Shown piece by piece: positions 25,825 to 33,894 of a DNA stretch of 64,000 nt; the first letter of the stretch is position 1; every line of letters starts with the position of its first letter. The notes under the pieces were generated by a model, which saw nothing but the letters and a program-made list of their open reading frames with translations, was not told where the DNA came from and searched no databases. Source of the DNA: Mycolicibacterium fortuitum subsp. fortuitum (GTDB lineage: Bacteria; Actinomycetota; Actinomycetes; Mycobacteriales; Mycobacteriaceae); contig NZ_AP025518.1 of NCBI RefSeq assembly GCF_022179545.1, positions 5,208,001 through 5,272,000 of the forward strand, in the 5' to 3' direction. A program made the translations under genes and the position numbers.

Positions 25825-26558
25825 GTTCGCCCGTCGTCGAGGTCCGTGGTCTGCGGCGGGCTTTCGGCGATCAGCAGGTGCTCGGGGATCTCGAATTGCA
25901 GATCGCCGACGGCGAATTCGTCGCGATGCTGGGCCGGTCGGGTTCCGGCAAGAGCACCTTGCTGCGCGTGCTGGCCGGTCTCGATGATCAGGTCACCGGA
26001 TCGGTGCGCGTGCCCCGTTCCCGCGCGGTGGTGTTCCAGAACCCACGTCTTCTGCCGTGGCGACGAGCGCTGGCCAACGTGACCTTTGCCCTGCCCGACG
26101 CGGGCCCCGACGCGCCCAGCCGCACTGCACGCGGGCACGCCGCGCTGCAGGAAGTGGGTCTGGCAGAGAAGACTAGGGCTTGGCCTCTGTCACTCTCCGG
26201 CGGTGAGGCGCAAAGGGTTTCACTGGCCCGCGCCCTGGTCCGTGAGCCCGACCTGTTGCTGCTCGACGAGCCGTTCGGTGCACTCGACGCGCTGACCCGG
26301 CTGAAGATGTACGGGCTGCTGCACGATCTGTGGGCGCGCAGACACATGGCCGTTCTGCACGTCACCCACGACGTCGACGAGGCGATCCTGCTGGCCGACC
26401 GGGTGGTAGTGCTCTCCGGTGGGAAGGTTTCGCTCGATGTCCGCGTCGAACTGCCTTTCCCCCGCACCCGCAGCGACGATGGCTTCGACGATCTGCGCCG
26501 TGCACTGCTCGAGGAACTCGGCGTCAGAGAGGAGGTAGGGCATGACCGTTCCCGCTGA
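25821..26558 (+). CDS. ABC transporter ATP-binding protein, sulfonate type (SsuB-like)
   Basis: 245 residues from the ATG in the ATGA overlap with the permease. Walker A GRSGSGKST, Q-loop VFQNPRLLPW, signature LSGGEAQRVSLARAL, Walker B LLLLDEPFGALD and the H-loop His in HVTHDVDEA are all present. Energises uptake by the two upstream proteins. The next gene starts 17 bases before its stop, so expression of transporter and flavoprotein is coupled. Confidence 0.93.
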   Translation: MSSPVVEVRGLRRAFGDQQVLGDLELQIADGEFVAMLGRSGSGKSTLLRVLAGLDDQVTGSVRVPRSRAVVFQNPRLLPWRRALANVTFALPDAGPDAPSRTARGHAALQEVGLAEKTRAWPLSLSGGEAQRVSLARALVREPDLLLLDEPFGALDALTRLKMYGLLHDLWARRHMAVLHVTHDVDEAILLADRVVVLSGGKVSLDVRVELPFPRTRSDDGFDDLRRALLEELGVREEVGHDRSR

Positions 26559-28128
26559 GACGCTCAGCACCGGGGTCCTGGTGATCGGCGGAGGCCCCGC
26601 GGCGACCTGGGCGGCCATCTCGGCCGCCGAGTCCGGAGTCCGGGTCATCCTGGTGGACAAGGGCTACTGCGGCACCAGCGGTGCGACTGCCGCCGGCGGC
26701 AACAATCTGTGGGCGATCGGGCCAGGCCCACGGCGCGAGGATTCGGTACGCGAACGCGAACTGGCGGCCGGCCGGATCACGGACTCCGAGTGGATGTTCC
26801 GGGTACTGCATACCTCGTGGGACCGGCTCGAACAGCTCTCCGAGTGGGGCTACCCCTTCCCCATTGGAGCCGACGGCCGCGAGATGCGCAGCAGCCTGCA
26901 GGGCCCGGAGTACATGCGTCGCATGCGGCGCAAGGCCCAGCGCAGTGGTGTGCTGATCCTCGATCACCACCCCGCACTGGAGCTGACCGCCGACCGCGAC
27001 GGAGTGGTCACCGGGGCCACCGGCATCGCCCGTCAAGACGGCGGGCGACCGTGGCAGATCACCGCGGGCGCCGTCGTGCTGGCCACCGGCGGAACCGCGT
27101 TCCTGTCCGGCACCTTCGGCACCAACGTCGATACCGGTGAAGGTCTGCTCATGGCGGCCGAACACGGTGCGCATCTGTCGGGAATGGAGTTCTGCACCGC
27201 CTACGCGCTGGCGCCCGAGTGGGGCGTGCACACCAAAGGCCGCATGCTGCAGTGGGGCAGCTTCTATGACGAGCACGGCCGGCCGTTCACCACCCAGCGT
27301 GGGCTGAGTGGACGCCAGGATGCGCAGCGGGCGCTGACCCGCGGCGAGCGGGTGTTCACCCGGTTGGACCGCGCCCCCGAACACATCCGTCAGACCATGC
27401 GCGATGCCCAGCCGAACTACTTCCTGCCGCTGGACAAGGCCGGTATCGACCCGTTCACCACCGCCTACCCGGTCCGGATGGTCTACGAGGGATCGGTGCG
27501 CGGTACCGGCGGCCTGCGGCTGATCGGTCCCGATTGCGCGACAACAGTTCCCGGACTGTATGCGGCAGGTGACGCAGCGACCCGCGAACTCATCACCGGC
27601 TCGCTGTCGGGTGGCGGCAGCCGAAACGGCTCGTGGGCGATCGCCTCGGGCACCTTCGCCGGCCGGGGTGCGGCGGAGTTCAGCCGCACCCGACGGGTCC
27701 CCGCGGCGTCGGCGGCGCCGACTCCCCGGCTGTCACGTGCCGGCGCTCCGACGGTGGAGGAAGTGGTGGGCGTGGTCCAGTCCCACACCTTGCCGCCACA
27801 GCGCAGCTTTCTGAAATCAGCTGAGCGGCTTCGCGAATCGGCTGAAGCTCTGGAAGCGGTGTGGCGTGACATCGCCGACGGCCTGGCCCCGGTCCCGGCG
27901 CGCGAGGTCTACAAGCAACGTCAGGCGGTGGCCATGGTCGCCGCGGCGCGCTGGATCACCGCCGCATCGCTGGCCCGGCCGGAGACGCGCGGCCTGCACC
28001 GGCGCGAAGATCTGCCCGAAACAGATCACCGGTTCGAGCACCGCATCCTGGTCGGCGGCCTCGACAAGGTCTGGACTGCACCCGATCCCGTTGCTCCACA
28101 GCTCATCTCCTCGGAGGCGGTGGCGTGA
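26542..28128 (+). CDS. FAD-dependent oxidoreductase, AprA / fumarate-reductase flavoprotein type
   Basis: 528 residues. The FAD-binding Rossmann motif is VLVIGGGPAATWAAISAAE with GTSGATAAGGNNLWA following, typical of the succinate dehydrogenase / fumarate reductase / APS reductase alpha-subunit superfamily. A second FAD contact is GLYAAGDAATRELITGSLSGGG near residues 340-360. It overlaps the ABC ATPase by 17 bases, and the ferredoxin gene begins in a GTGA overlap at its end. This arrangement of flavoprotein and two-cluster ferredoxin parallels AprA-AprB. Together with the sulfonate-type transporter it suggests redox processing of an imported sulfur compound; the reaction is not known. Confidence 0.8.
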   Translation: MTVPAETLSTGVLVIGGGPAATWAAISAAESGVRVILVDKGYCGTSGATAAGGNNLWAIGPGPRREDSVRERELAAGRITDSEWMFRVLHTSWDRLEQLSEWGYPFPIGADGREMRSSLQGPEYMRRMRRKAQRSGVLILDHHPALELTADRDGVVTGATGIARQDGGRPWQITAGAVVLATGGTAFLSGTFGTNVDTGEGLLMAAEHGAHLSGMEFCTAYALAPEWGVHTKGRMLQWGSFYDEHGRPFTTQRGLSGRQDAQRALTRGERVFTRLDRAPEHIRQTMRDAQPNYFLPLDKAGIDPFTTAYPVRMVYEGSVRGTGGLRLIGPDCATTVPGLYAAGDAATRELITGSLSGGGSRNGSWAIASGTFAGRGAAEFSRTRRVPAASAAPTPRLSRAGAPTVEEVVGVVQSHTLPPQRSFLKSAERLRESAEALEAVWRDIADGLAPVPAREVYKQRQAVAMVAAARWITAASLARPETRGLHRREDLPETDHRFEHRILVGGLDKVWTAPDPVAPQLISSEAVA

Positions 28129-28535
28129 TCGAGATCGTCAGCGCGGCCGCTTGCGTCAAGTGCGACGTCTGCGTCAAGGTCTGTCCCACTGATGTCTTCG
28201 ACCGCGGCGTCGACGGAGTGCCCGTCATCGCCCGCCAATCCGACTGCCAGACCTGCTTCATGTGCGAGGCCTACTGCCCCACCGATGCGCTCTACGTTTC
28301 GCCGGTGTCCGTTCCCGTTGGCGTCGGCAGCCCGCATGCGTCCGAGGAAGCGGTGCGCAGTTCGGGTCTGCTGGGTGGGTACCGCGAGATGGTCGGCTGG
28401 GGTCGGGGCCGCACGCCGGGATCTCGTTTGGACCAGAATCCCGTGCTGACCTCGATTCCCCCTTTGGCCGAGCCGCGCCTGGGCACTCCAGCCCCGCTGG
28501 CCGACGGGCCCTGGAATCATCAGGGGCATGCCTGA
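28125..28535 (+). CDS. Two-cluster [4Fe-4S] ferredoxin, AprB-like, partner of the flavoprotein
   Basis: 136 residues. Two complete C-x2-C-x2-C-x3-C-P motifs: Cys 10, 13, 16, 20 (CVKCDVCVKVCP) and Cys 41, 44, 47, 51 (CQTCFMCEAYCP). A long C-terminal tail (GYREMVGWGRGR and beyond) extends past the clusters, as in AprB-like subunits, and may wrap around the flavoprotein. The GTG start overlaps the flavoprotein stop (GTGA), supporting a fixed complex. The role is electron transfer to or from the FAD subunit. Confidence 0.88.
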   Translation: MIEIVSAAACVKCDVCVKVCPTDVFDRGVDGVPVIARQSDCQTCFMCEAYCPTDALYVSPVSVPVGVGSPHASEEAVRSSGLLGGYREMVGWGRGRTPGSRLDQNPVLTSIPPLAEPRLGTPAPLADGPWNHQGHA

Positions 28536-28602
28536 CCGAAAATTGGTGCACCGATGCCCGTCCGAGCACTGTTAAGTTTTGCTCTGACGGTGAGGAGGGG
28601 CC

Positions 28603-29034
28603 ATGTACGCGGAGTCCGAGCAAGCCGGCCGCGGCGCCGCGATGACGACCGTCGTGTTGAGCTTCATCTGTGCGGGGTTCGGCTACTTCGCCTTGATGGT
28701 CATCGTGGGGACCGGCGTGCTGGTGGGGCTGTTCGGGCCCGCCGACGTGGATCGCTCAGAGTTCCGTATTCCGCTACTCGGGTACACGGCCGTCGCGACG
28801 GCCCTTGCCGTGGCGTTCACGGTGGGTGCGATGAAGTTGTTGCGGCACAACCCCAGCGGACGCACCATCGTCATCGTCAGCAGCGCGCTGTACGCGGCAG
28901 TGGCGGTCGTCGAGTTTTTCGTCGAGGGGCCACAAGACGTGGTGTCCAACGTGCTGTCCGCGGTGCCGGTGTTGACCCTCATATTCGCCTTGACGCCCGG
29001 AACCAAGCAGTGGTGCAAACCTCAGAGCTTCTGA
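28603..29034 (+). CDS. Small four-helix membrane protein, function unknown
   Basis: 143 residues with four hydrophobic stretches (TVVLSFICAGFGYFALMVIV, LLGYTAVATALAVAFTVGAM, TIVIVSSALYAAVAVVEFFV, VLSAVPVLTLIFAL). The ATG has GAGGAGG about four bases upstream. I do not recognise a family. Its 3' end overlaps the convergent pcrA gene by 13 bases. Confidence 0.7.
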   Translation: MYAESEQAGRGAAMTTVVLSFICAGFGYFALMVIVGTGVLVGLFGPADVDRSEFRIPLLGYTAVATALAVAFTVGAMKLLRHNPSGRTIVIVSSALYAAVAVVEFFVEGPQDVVSNVLSAVPVLTLIFALTPGTKQWCKPQSF

Positions 29035-31349
29035 ATCGGAGCGTGATTGTGCATGAGTTTGACACGGCCGGCACTGCCGAAGTCGATCAGTGACATCGCC
29101 GTTTCACCCATACCGGAGACCTCCTCGACCCGGCCCAGCCCGTACTTGTCGTGGGTGACGCGGTCGCCCGGCTCCAGGGTGATCACCGGACGGTTGCGCG
29201 CCGCTGCCGGCCGGGACGGCGACGGACGCGGGCTGCCGTAGCGGCCGGCGTTTCCGACGGGCGCACTCAGTGAGGACGCCGGCTGCTCGACGCGACGCCA
29301 GTTGATCAGTTCCTCCGGAATCTCGCGCAGGAACCGAGATTCCGGGTTGAGCATGGGCTGCCCCCATGACGACCGCACCTTGGCCCGCGACAGGTACAGC
29401 CGCTTGCGGGCGCGGGTGATGCCGACGTAGGCCAGCCGGCGTTCCTCGGACAACTCGTTGGGATCGCCCAATGCCCGCATGTGCGGGAACATGCCGTCCT
29501 CCCAGCCGGTGACGAACACCGCGGGAAACTCCAGCCCTTTCGCGGTGTGCAGCGTCATCATCGTGACCACGCCCGCACCGTCTTCGGGGATCTCGTCGGC
29601 GTCAGCCACCAGCGACACCCGTTCCAGGAACTGTGCCAGCACCCCGGTGTCGGGGATGTCCTCGTCGACCGGCTCGCCCTCGCCCTGTTCGGCCAGCGCC
29701 CGGGCGTTTGCCAGGTCGGTGCTGAATTCGTGTGCGACGCTGACTAATTCGTTGAGGTTGTCCAACCGGGCCAGGTCCTGCGGGTCACTGGAGGCTTCCA
29801 GCTCACGGCGGTAGCCGGTGCGCTCCAGCACGGCCTCCACCAAATCCCCCAGTTCGTCGTCGAGCTTGGCGCGCAGCGAGTCCAGCATCTCGACGAAGCT
29901 CGCGATGGCCTTCTCCGAGCGGGAGTTCAGCATGGGCACTCGGCCCTCGGCGGCGGCCTGCAACGCATCGTTGAAGTTGGCACCGGTGTTCTCGGCGTAC
30001 ACCGCCACACAGGCCTCGGCGCGGTCACCGATGCCACGGCGCGGGGTGTTGAGGATGCGGCGCATGCTCACCGAATCACCCGGATTATCCAGCACCCGTA
30101 GGTAGGCCACGATGTCGCGGATCTCGCGGCGTTCATAGAAGCGCACACCGCCGACGACCTTGTACGGGATGCCGGCACGGATGAACACCTCCTCCAGCGC
30201 GCGCGAGGAGTTGTTGGTGCGGTAGAACACCGCGACATCACCGTATTTGAGGCCCTCGCTGTCGGCGAGCGCGTCGATCTCCTCGGCTACGAAGCGGGCC
30301 TCGTCATGCTCGTTGTCGGCCACATAGCCGACGATCAGCTCGCCCTCGCCCTCTTCGGTCCACAGCCGCTTCTCGCGGCGGCCCGTGTTGCGGGCGATCA
30401 CCGAGTTGGCCGCGTTCAGGATGGTCTGGGTGGAGCGGTAGTTCTGCTCCAAAAGGATCGTCGTCGCGTCCGGATAGTCGCGCTCGAAATCCTCGATGTT
30501 GCGGATCGTCGCACCGCGGAACGCGTAGATGGACTGATCCGCATCGCCCACCACGCACAGCTCCGACGGGCCCACCCCGTCGTTCTCGTCGAGGTGATGG
30601 CCCACCAACTCCCGCACCAACACGTACTGCGCGTGGTTGGTGTCCTGGTACTCGTCGACCAGGATGTGGCGGAACCGGCGCCGGTAGTACTGGGCGATCT
30701 GCGGGAACGCCTGCAGGATGCCGACCGTCTCACCGATCAGGTCGTCGAAGTCGAGCGCGTTGGCCGCGCGCAGCCGGCGCTGGTACTCGCCGTAGACCTG
30801 GGCGATGACGCCGGCCATCTCTTCGGCGGCCTCCGACGCCTCGGCCGCGGCCTGCTCGGGGCCGATCAGCTCGTTCTTGAGGTTGGAGATGCCGTTGGCC
30901 AGCAGGCGCGGCGAATATCGCTTGGTGTCCAACCCCATGTCCTTGCCGATCATCATCAGCAGGCGCCGGGAATCGTCCGAGTCATAGATCGAGAAATTGG
31001 AGTTCAGCCCGGGCAGCAGCGAAGCCTGGTTACGCAGGATCCGCACGCAGGTGGAGTGGAACGTCGACACCCACATGTTGCGGGCCCGCGGGCCGACCAG
31101 GCCCACCACCCGCTCCCGCATCTCGGCGGCGGCCTTGTTGGTGAACGTGATGGCCAGGATCTGCCCGACACCCACCTCGCGGGCGGCCAGCAGATAAGCG
31201 ATGCGCCTGGTCAGCACCGCCGTCTTACCCGAACCCGCGCCCGCGACGATCAGCAGCGGCGAACCTTCGTGCAGCACAGCCTGGCGCTGCTGAGGGTTCA
31301 GGCCGTCAAGGAGTTGGTCGATTTCGGAGGCGACGGAGGAAGTGGTCAT
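29022..31349 (-). CDS. pcrA: ATP-dependent DNA helicase PcrA/UvrD1
   Basis: 775 residues, superfamily 1A 3'-5' helicase used in nucleotide excision repair and replication-fork maintenance. Motifs: Walker A GAGSGKTAVLTRR, motif II DEYQDTNHAQY, motif III GDADQSIYAFRGA, motif IV LEQNYRST, motif VI VGITRARKRLYLSRA. The C-terminal tail (GDRVTHDKYGLGRVEEVSGM) has the RNA-polymerase-binding Tudor-like pattern known from PcrA. In mycobacteria this protein (UvrD1) is stimulated by Ku. It is divergent from chorismate mutase, as in M. tuberculosis. Confidence 0.96.
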   Translation of the reverse strand: MTTSSVASEIDQLLDGLNPQQRQAVLHEGSPLLIVAGAGSGKTAVLTRRIAYLLAAREVGVGQILAITFTNKAAAEMRERVVGLVGPRARNMWVSTFHSTCVRILRNQASLLPGLNSNFSIYDSDDSRRLLMMIGKDMGLDTKRYSPRLLANGISNLKNELIGPEQAAAEASEAAEEMAGVIAQVYGEYQRRLRAANALDFDDLIGETVGILQAFPQIAQYYRRRFRHILVDEYQDTNHAQYVLVRELVGHHLDENDGVGPSELCVVGDADQSIYAFRGATIRNIEDFERDYPDATTILLEQNYRSTQTILNAANSVIARNTGRREKRLWTEEGEGELIVGYVADNEHDEARFVAEEIDALADSEGLKYGDVAVFYRTNNSSRALEEVFIRAGIPYKVVGGVRFYERREIRDIVAYLRVLDNPGDSVSMRRILNTPRRGIGDRAEACVAVYAENTGANFNDALQAAAEGRVPMLNSRSEKAIASFVEMLDSLRAKLDDELGDLVEAVLERTGYRRELEASSDPQDLARLDNLNELVSVAHEFSTDLANARALAEQGEGEPVDEDIPDTGVLAQFLERVSLVADADEIPEDGAGVVTMMTLHTAKGLEFPAVFVTGWEDGMFPHMRALGDPNELSEERRLAYVGITRARKRLYLSRAKVRSSWGQPMLNPESRFLREIPEELINWRRVEQPASSLSAPVGNAGRYGSPRPSPSRPAAARNRPVITLEPGDRVTHDKYGLGRVEEVSGMGETAMSLIDFGSAGRVKLMHNHAPIQKL

Positions 31350-31662
31350 CTTGCGTTCAAACTTACCGCTGAGCGGGGACAGTTTTGCGCTGGCACGGAC
31401 CGACTGGGACGATCAGGCTGTGCCTGAGATCGATGACCTGCGCCGGGAGATAGACGAGCTCGACGCCACCATCCTTGCCGCGGTTCAGCGCCGCGCCGAG
31501 GTTTCCAAGATGATCGGCAAAGCCCGGATGGCCTCCGGCGGCACCCGCCTGGTACACAGCCGCGAGATGCAGGTCATCGAGCGCTACAGCGTGCTGGGCC
31601 CCGAGGGTAAAGACCTGGCCATCCTGCTGCTGCAACTCGGCCGCGGCCGCCTGGGGCACTAG
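31342..31662 (+). CDS. Chorismate mutase (AroQ class, intracellular)
   Basis: Converts chorismate to prephenate for Phe and Tyr synthesis. The core VPEIDDLRREIDELDATILA, RRAEVSKMIGKARMASGG, RLVHSREMQVIERYSVLG, ending GRGRLGH, closely follows the M. tuberculosis Rv0948c enzyme. That enzyme is activated by complex formation with DAHP synthase through its C-terminus. The start is uncertain: GTG 31342 overlaps the pcrA start head to head, TTG 31351 is next, and GTG 31420 would give 80 residues but remove the pre-VPEI segment that aligns with the known protein. Confidence 0.9.
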   Translation: MVILRSNLPLSGDSFALARTDWDDQAVPEIDDLRREIDELDATILAAVQRRAEVSKMIGKARMASGGTRLVHSREMQVIERYSVLGPEGKDLAILLLQLGRGRLGH

Positions 31663-31745
31663 GCGCCTCCGCCTGGCAAATTGCTGTAAAGACCCTGCGT
31701 CGTCCGCCCCGATAATTGGTGGGTGACAAACCGCAGGTGGTACCG

Positions 31746-32969
31746 GTGAGCGTGCTCGAGGCGTTTCTGACGACGTACGAGACTGCACGGTCGAACTTCG
31801 GCGGCGACACACTTCTGCAGCCCGGGACACCCTTGTTCGAGAGCAGCGCAGCCGTCGGTGCCGTCGCGAGCGACATGGCACGGTCCATCCCCGGTGACAC
31901 ATGGACAGGTACCGCCTCCGATGCGTACGCGGAGGCCAACAACGAAAACACCACGAAGATGAGGGCATTCGCCGCCCTCGATAAGCGTCTTGGCTCCCAG
32001 ATCGACGCAGCTGCCTATTCTGTCAGCCGAGGACGCCAGGACCTCGTCACGGTCCATGACCAGGTGATCAGCTTGGCCGACTCCGTGCCACCAGGTCCGC
32101 TTCGTGAGGTGATGCTGATGCCGATCGTCGCCGCCGGCATGGGCCAGATCGGCGACATCGTCAGTCGCACCGCGGCTGACCTCTCGGACATCAGCAAGGA
32201 CATCACCGAAATCGCCGACGAGTATCAGAAGCTCGCAGGGGACCAGGGATTCGGGACATGCGACGAGGACCCCCGCGAAAAACTCGACGATATCCTGCGC
32301 GAATATCAGGTCGAAGAGGATTGGAAGCCGATGCCGACGGGACTTCTCGATCTGATCAGGAAGTTCGGAGACAGGGGAAAAGATATCGCGGGGCATGCCG
32401 ACCTCACTGCAGGCGAATACGCACTGGTTGCGGAGTTGGGCGCGACGCAAGGCCCCATGGCGGTCTGGGATTTCTTCGACATCAAGAGCGCTGCAGAAGA
32501 AGAAGCGATCAACAGGTTTCCGCCTCCCGCGCCTCTAGCCACCAGTGACAATCGCACCGATGCGTTCCGGCACACCTACTGGAATGCCCTGATGACGCAG
32601 CGGTTCGGTGAGGAGTGGACCCGCCAGTTCGCCACCGCTCATGAGCGCCGGCCAGGCGAACCGGCACCACGCGAGGCGATGGATCTGTACAACAACGAGA
32701 TCGGCCGCCAGATCGGGATGACACACCCCAATGCGTCGACAGAGGAACTCGCCGACCTCGTCGGATCCGCCGTACGAAACGGTGACACGGTGATCGTCAG
32801 CATGGACGGCCGCGGCCTGGAATGGAGCAGCAACACCCAAGCCCTGCCGATGGGTGCGCACGGGGGCAACCCCGACGCACCAGCCGACGGCGGTCCACCG
32901 GTCAAGCTCCCGCCCGGCCACCCCACGCCCTACCCCACCGAGGGACGAACCCCAGGAATACCGGCATGA
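31746..32969 (+). CDS. EspA/EspE-like ESX-associated protein with C-terminal DUF6973-like domain
   Basis: 407 residues from the GTG at 31746, which has AGGTGG five bases upstream; in-frame starts at 31716, 31719 and 31737 are possible. The N-terminal part (about 1-175) has the EspA/EspE-type pattern PGTPLFESSAAVG, a WXG-type turn in PGDTWTGTASDAYAE near residue 52, then long helices. No exact YxxxD/E export signal follows the turn (it reads YAEAN). The C-terminal domain (about 255-350) has NRTDAFRHTYWNALM, an AHE, and MDLYNNEIGRQIG, resembling DUF6973. No signal peptide is present, so type VII export is the natural route. An effector or toxin role is inference. Confidence 0.7.
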   Translation: MSVLEAFLTTYETARSNFGGDTLLQPGTPLFESSAAVGAVASDMARSIPGDTWTGTASDAYAEANNENTTKMRAFAALDKRLGSQIDAAAYSVSRGRQDLVTVHDQVISLADSVPPGPLREVMLMPIVAAGMGQIGDIVSRTAADLSDISKDITEIADEYQKLAGDQGFGTCDEDPREKLDDILREYQVEEDWKPMPTGLLDLIRKFGDRGKDIAGHADLTAGEYALVAELGATQGPMAVWDFFDIKSAAEEEAINRFPPPAPLATSDNRTDAFRHTYWNALMTQRFGEEWTRQFATAHERRPGEPAPREAMDLYNNEIGRQIGMTHPNASTEELADLVGSAVRNGDTVIVSMDGRGLEWSSNTQALPMGAHGGNPDAPADGGPPVKLPPGHPTPYPTEGRTPGIPA

Positions 32970-33889
32970 CGCGAGCGAAAGGCGGCATCGCTCTCCTTGT
33001 CGCCGGTCTGCTCAGTGGATGCTTCTTCGGACCGACTAACCAGGACGTCAGGGAAAGCGTCGCCGCGATGCCAGGTGTCAGCTTCGCCCGTATTCCCACA
33101 CAGGAGACAGGCGTCCTCTCGAGCGTCGACATGCCGCAGCTCAACGTGACAATGTCCACCGCGACCCCCCAGCAGATCCGCGCGGTCGTCGATCTGCTGA
33201 AGCACGACCCGCATGAGGATCTGGAAACCGTCCACATAACTGTGTCGGATTCTCCGATGATCAACGCCAGTCGCAGGATCGCCGACATCGATACCGATCA
33301 ATTCGTCGACGACGCCGAGCGCCTGCGTCGACTCGGCCCGGCACTCGATCCGCCCGCACGCATCAGATGGACCCGCGACGATGTTCCGGACGGGGCCTTG
33401 GTCTTGTACACATCCGAAGAATCACCCGAACCGCCAATCGCCCCGACACTCGCCACGATTCGGGGCGCCCTGGGCGACGTCGGCCTGGTCGAGATAATCC
33501 CGGGCAAACCGAACCTCGTCCAGGATTGGAAGATCCACCCACCGTTCTCAGCCGATCAGCTACAACGCGTCAATTCTCGACTCGAATCACTACCGGTAGA
33601 CATCTCCGCCGTCACCGTCGCCTCCGGTGTGATTACCGATCTCGCCGTCTCCCTGCGCCCGGGACAGTCCCCGGAAACCCAACTGGGCGAGGTCGTCGCC
33701 GCACTCGGCGCCGGGCCCGATTCACCGGTCATGTTGAGTTGGGGGAGCCGGAATCTCCCGCGACCCGAAGGTACGGTGCATGTGGGTGGCTGTGGGTATC
33801 CGGACCCACCTCGGGTAGACAGCCTGCCGAACGAACACAAGACCCTCCAGCAACGCCTCCGCGAGCAGTTCGACACCTGCCCCCGCTAG
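32966..33889 (+). CDS. Lipoprotein coupled to the EspA-like/DUF6973 gene
   Basis: 307 residues from the ATG in an ATGA overlap with the upstream stop, so production is tied to the ESX-like protein. Signal peptide with lipobox LLSGC (Cys near residue 19). The mature part has no motif I recognise; its repeating beta/alpha pattern (segments such as LNVTMSTATPQQIRAVVDLL and TIRGALGDVGLVEII) suggests several similar small domains. As an outward-facing lipid-anchored protein with a gene tightly linked to a putative exported effector, it could be an immunity or delivery partner, but nothing in the sequence proves this. Confidence 0.75.
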   Translation: MTRAKGGIALLVAGLLSGCFFGPTNQDVRESVAAMPGVSFARIPTQETGVLSSVDMPQLNVTMSTATPQQIRAVVDLLKHDPHEDLETVHITVSDSPMINASRRIADIDTDQFVDDAERLRRLGPALDPPARIRWTRDDVPDGALVLYTSEESPEPPIAPTLATIRGALGDVGLVEIIPGKPNLVQDWKIHPPFSADQLQRVNSRLESLPVDISAVTVASGVITDLAVSLRPGQSPETQLGEVVAALGAGPDSPVMLSWGSRNLPRPEGTVHVGGCGYPDPPRVDSLPNEHKTLQQRLREQFDTCPR

Positions 33890-33894
33890 ATCGA

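Noticed and set aside
31420..31662. Shorter chorismate mutase starting at GTG 31420
   Set aside because: It would lose the segment before VPEI that aligns with the M. tuberculosis enzyme; kept only as an alternative start.
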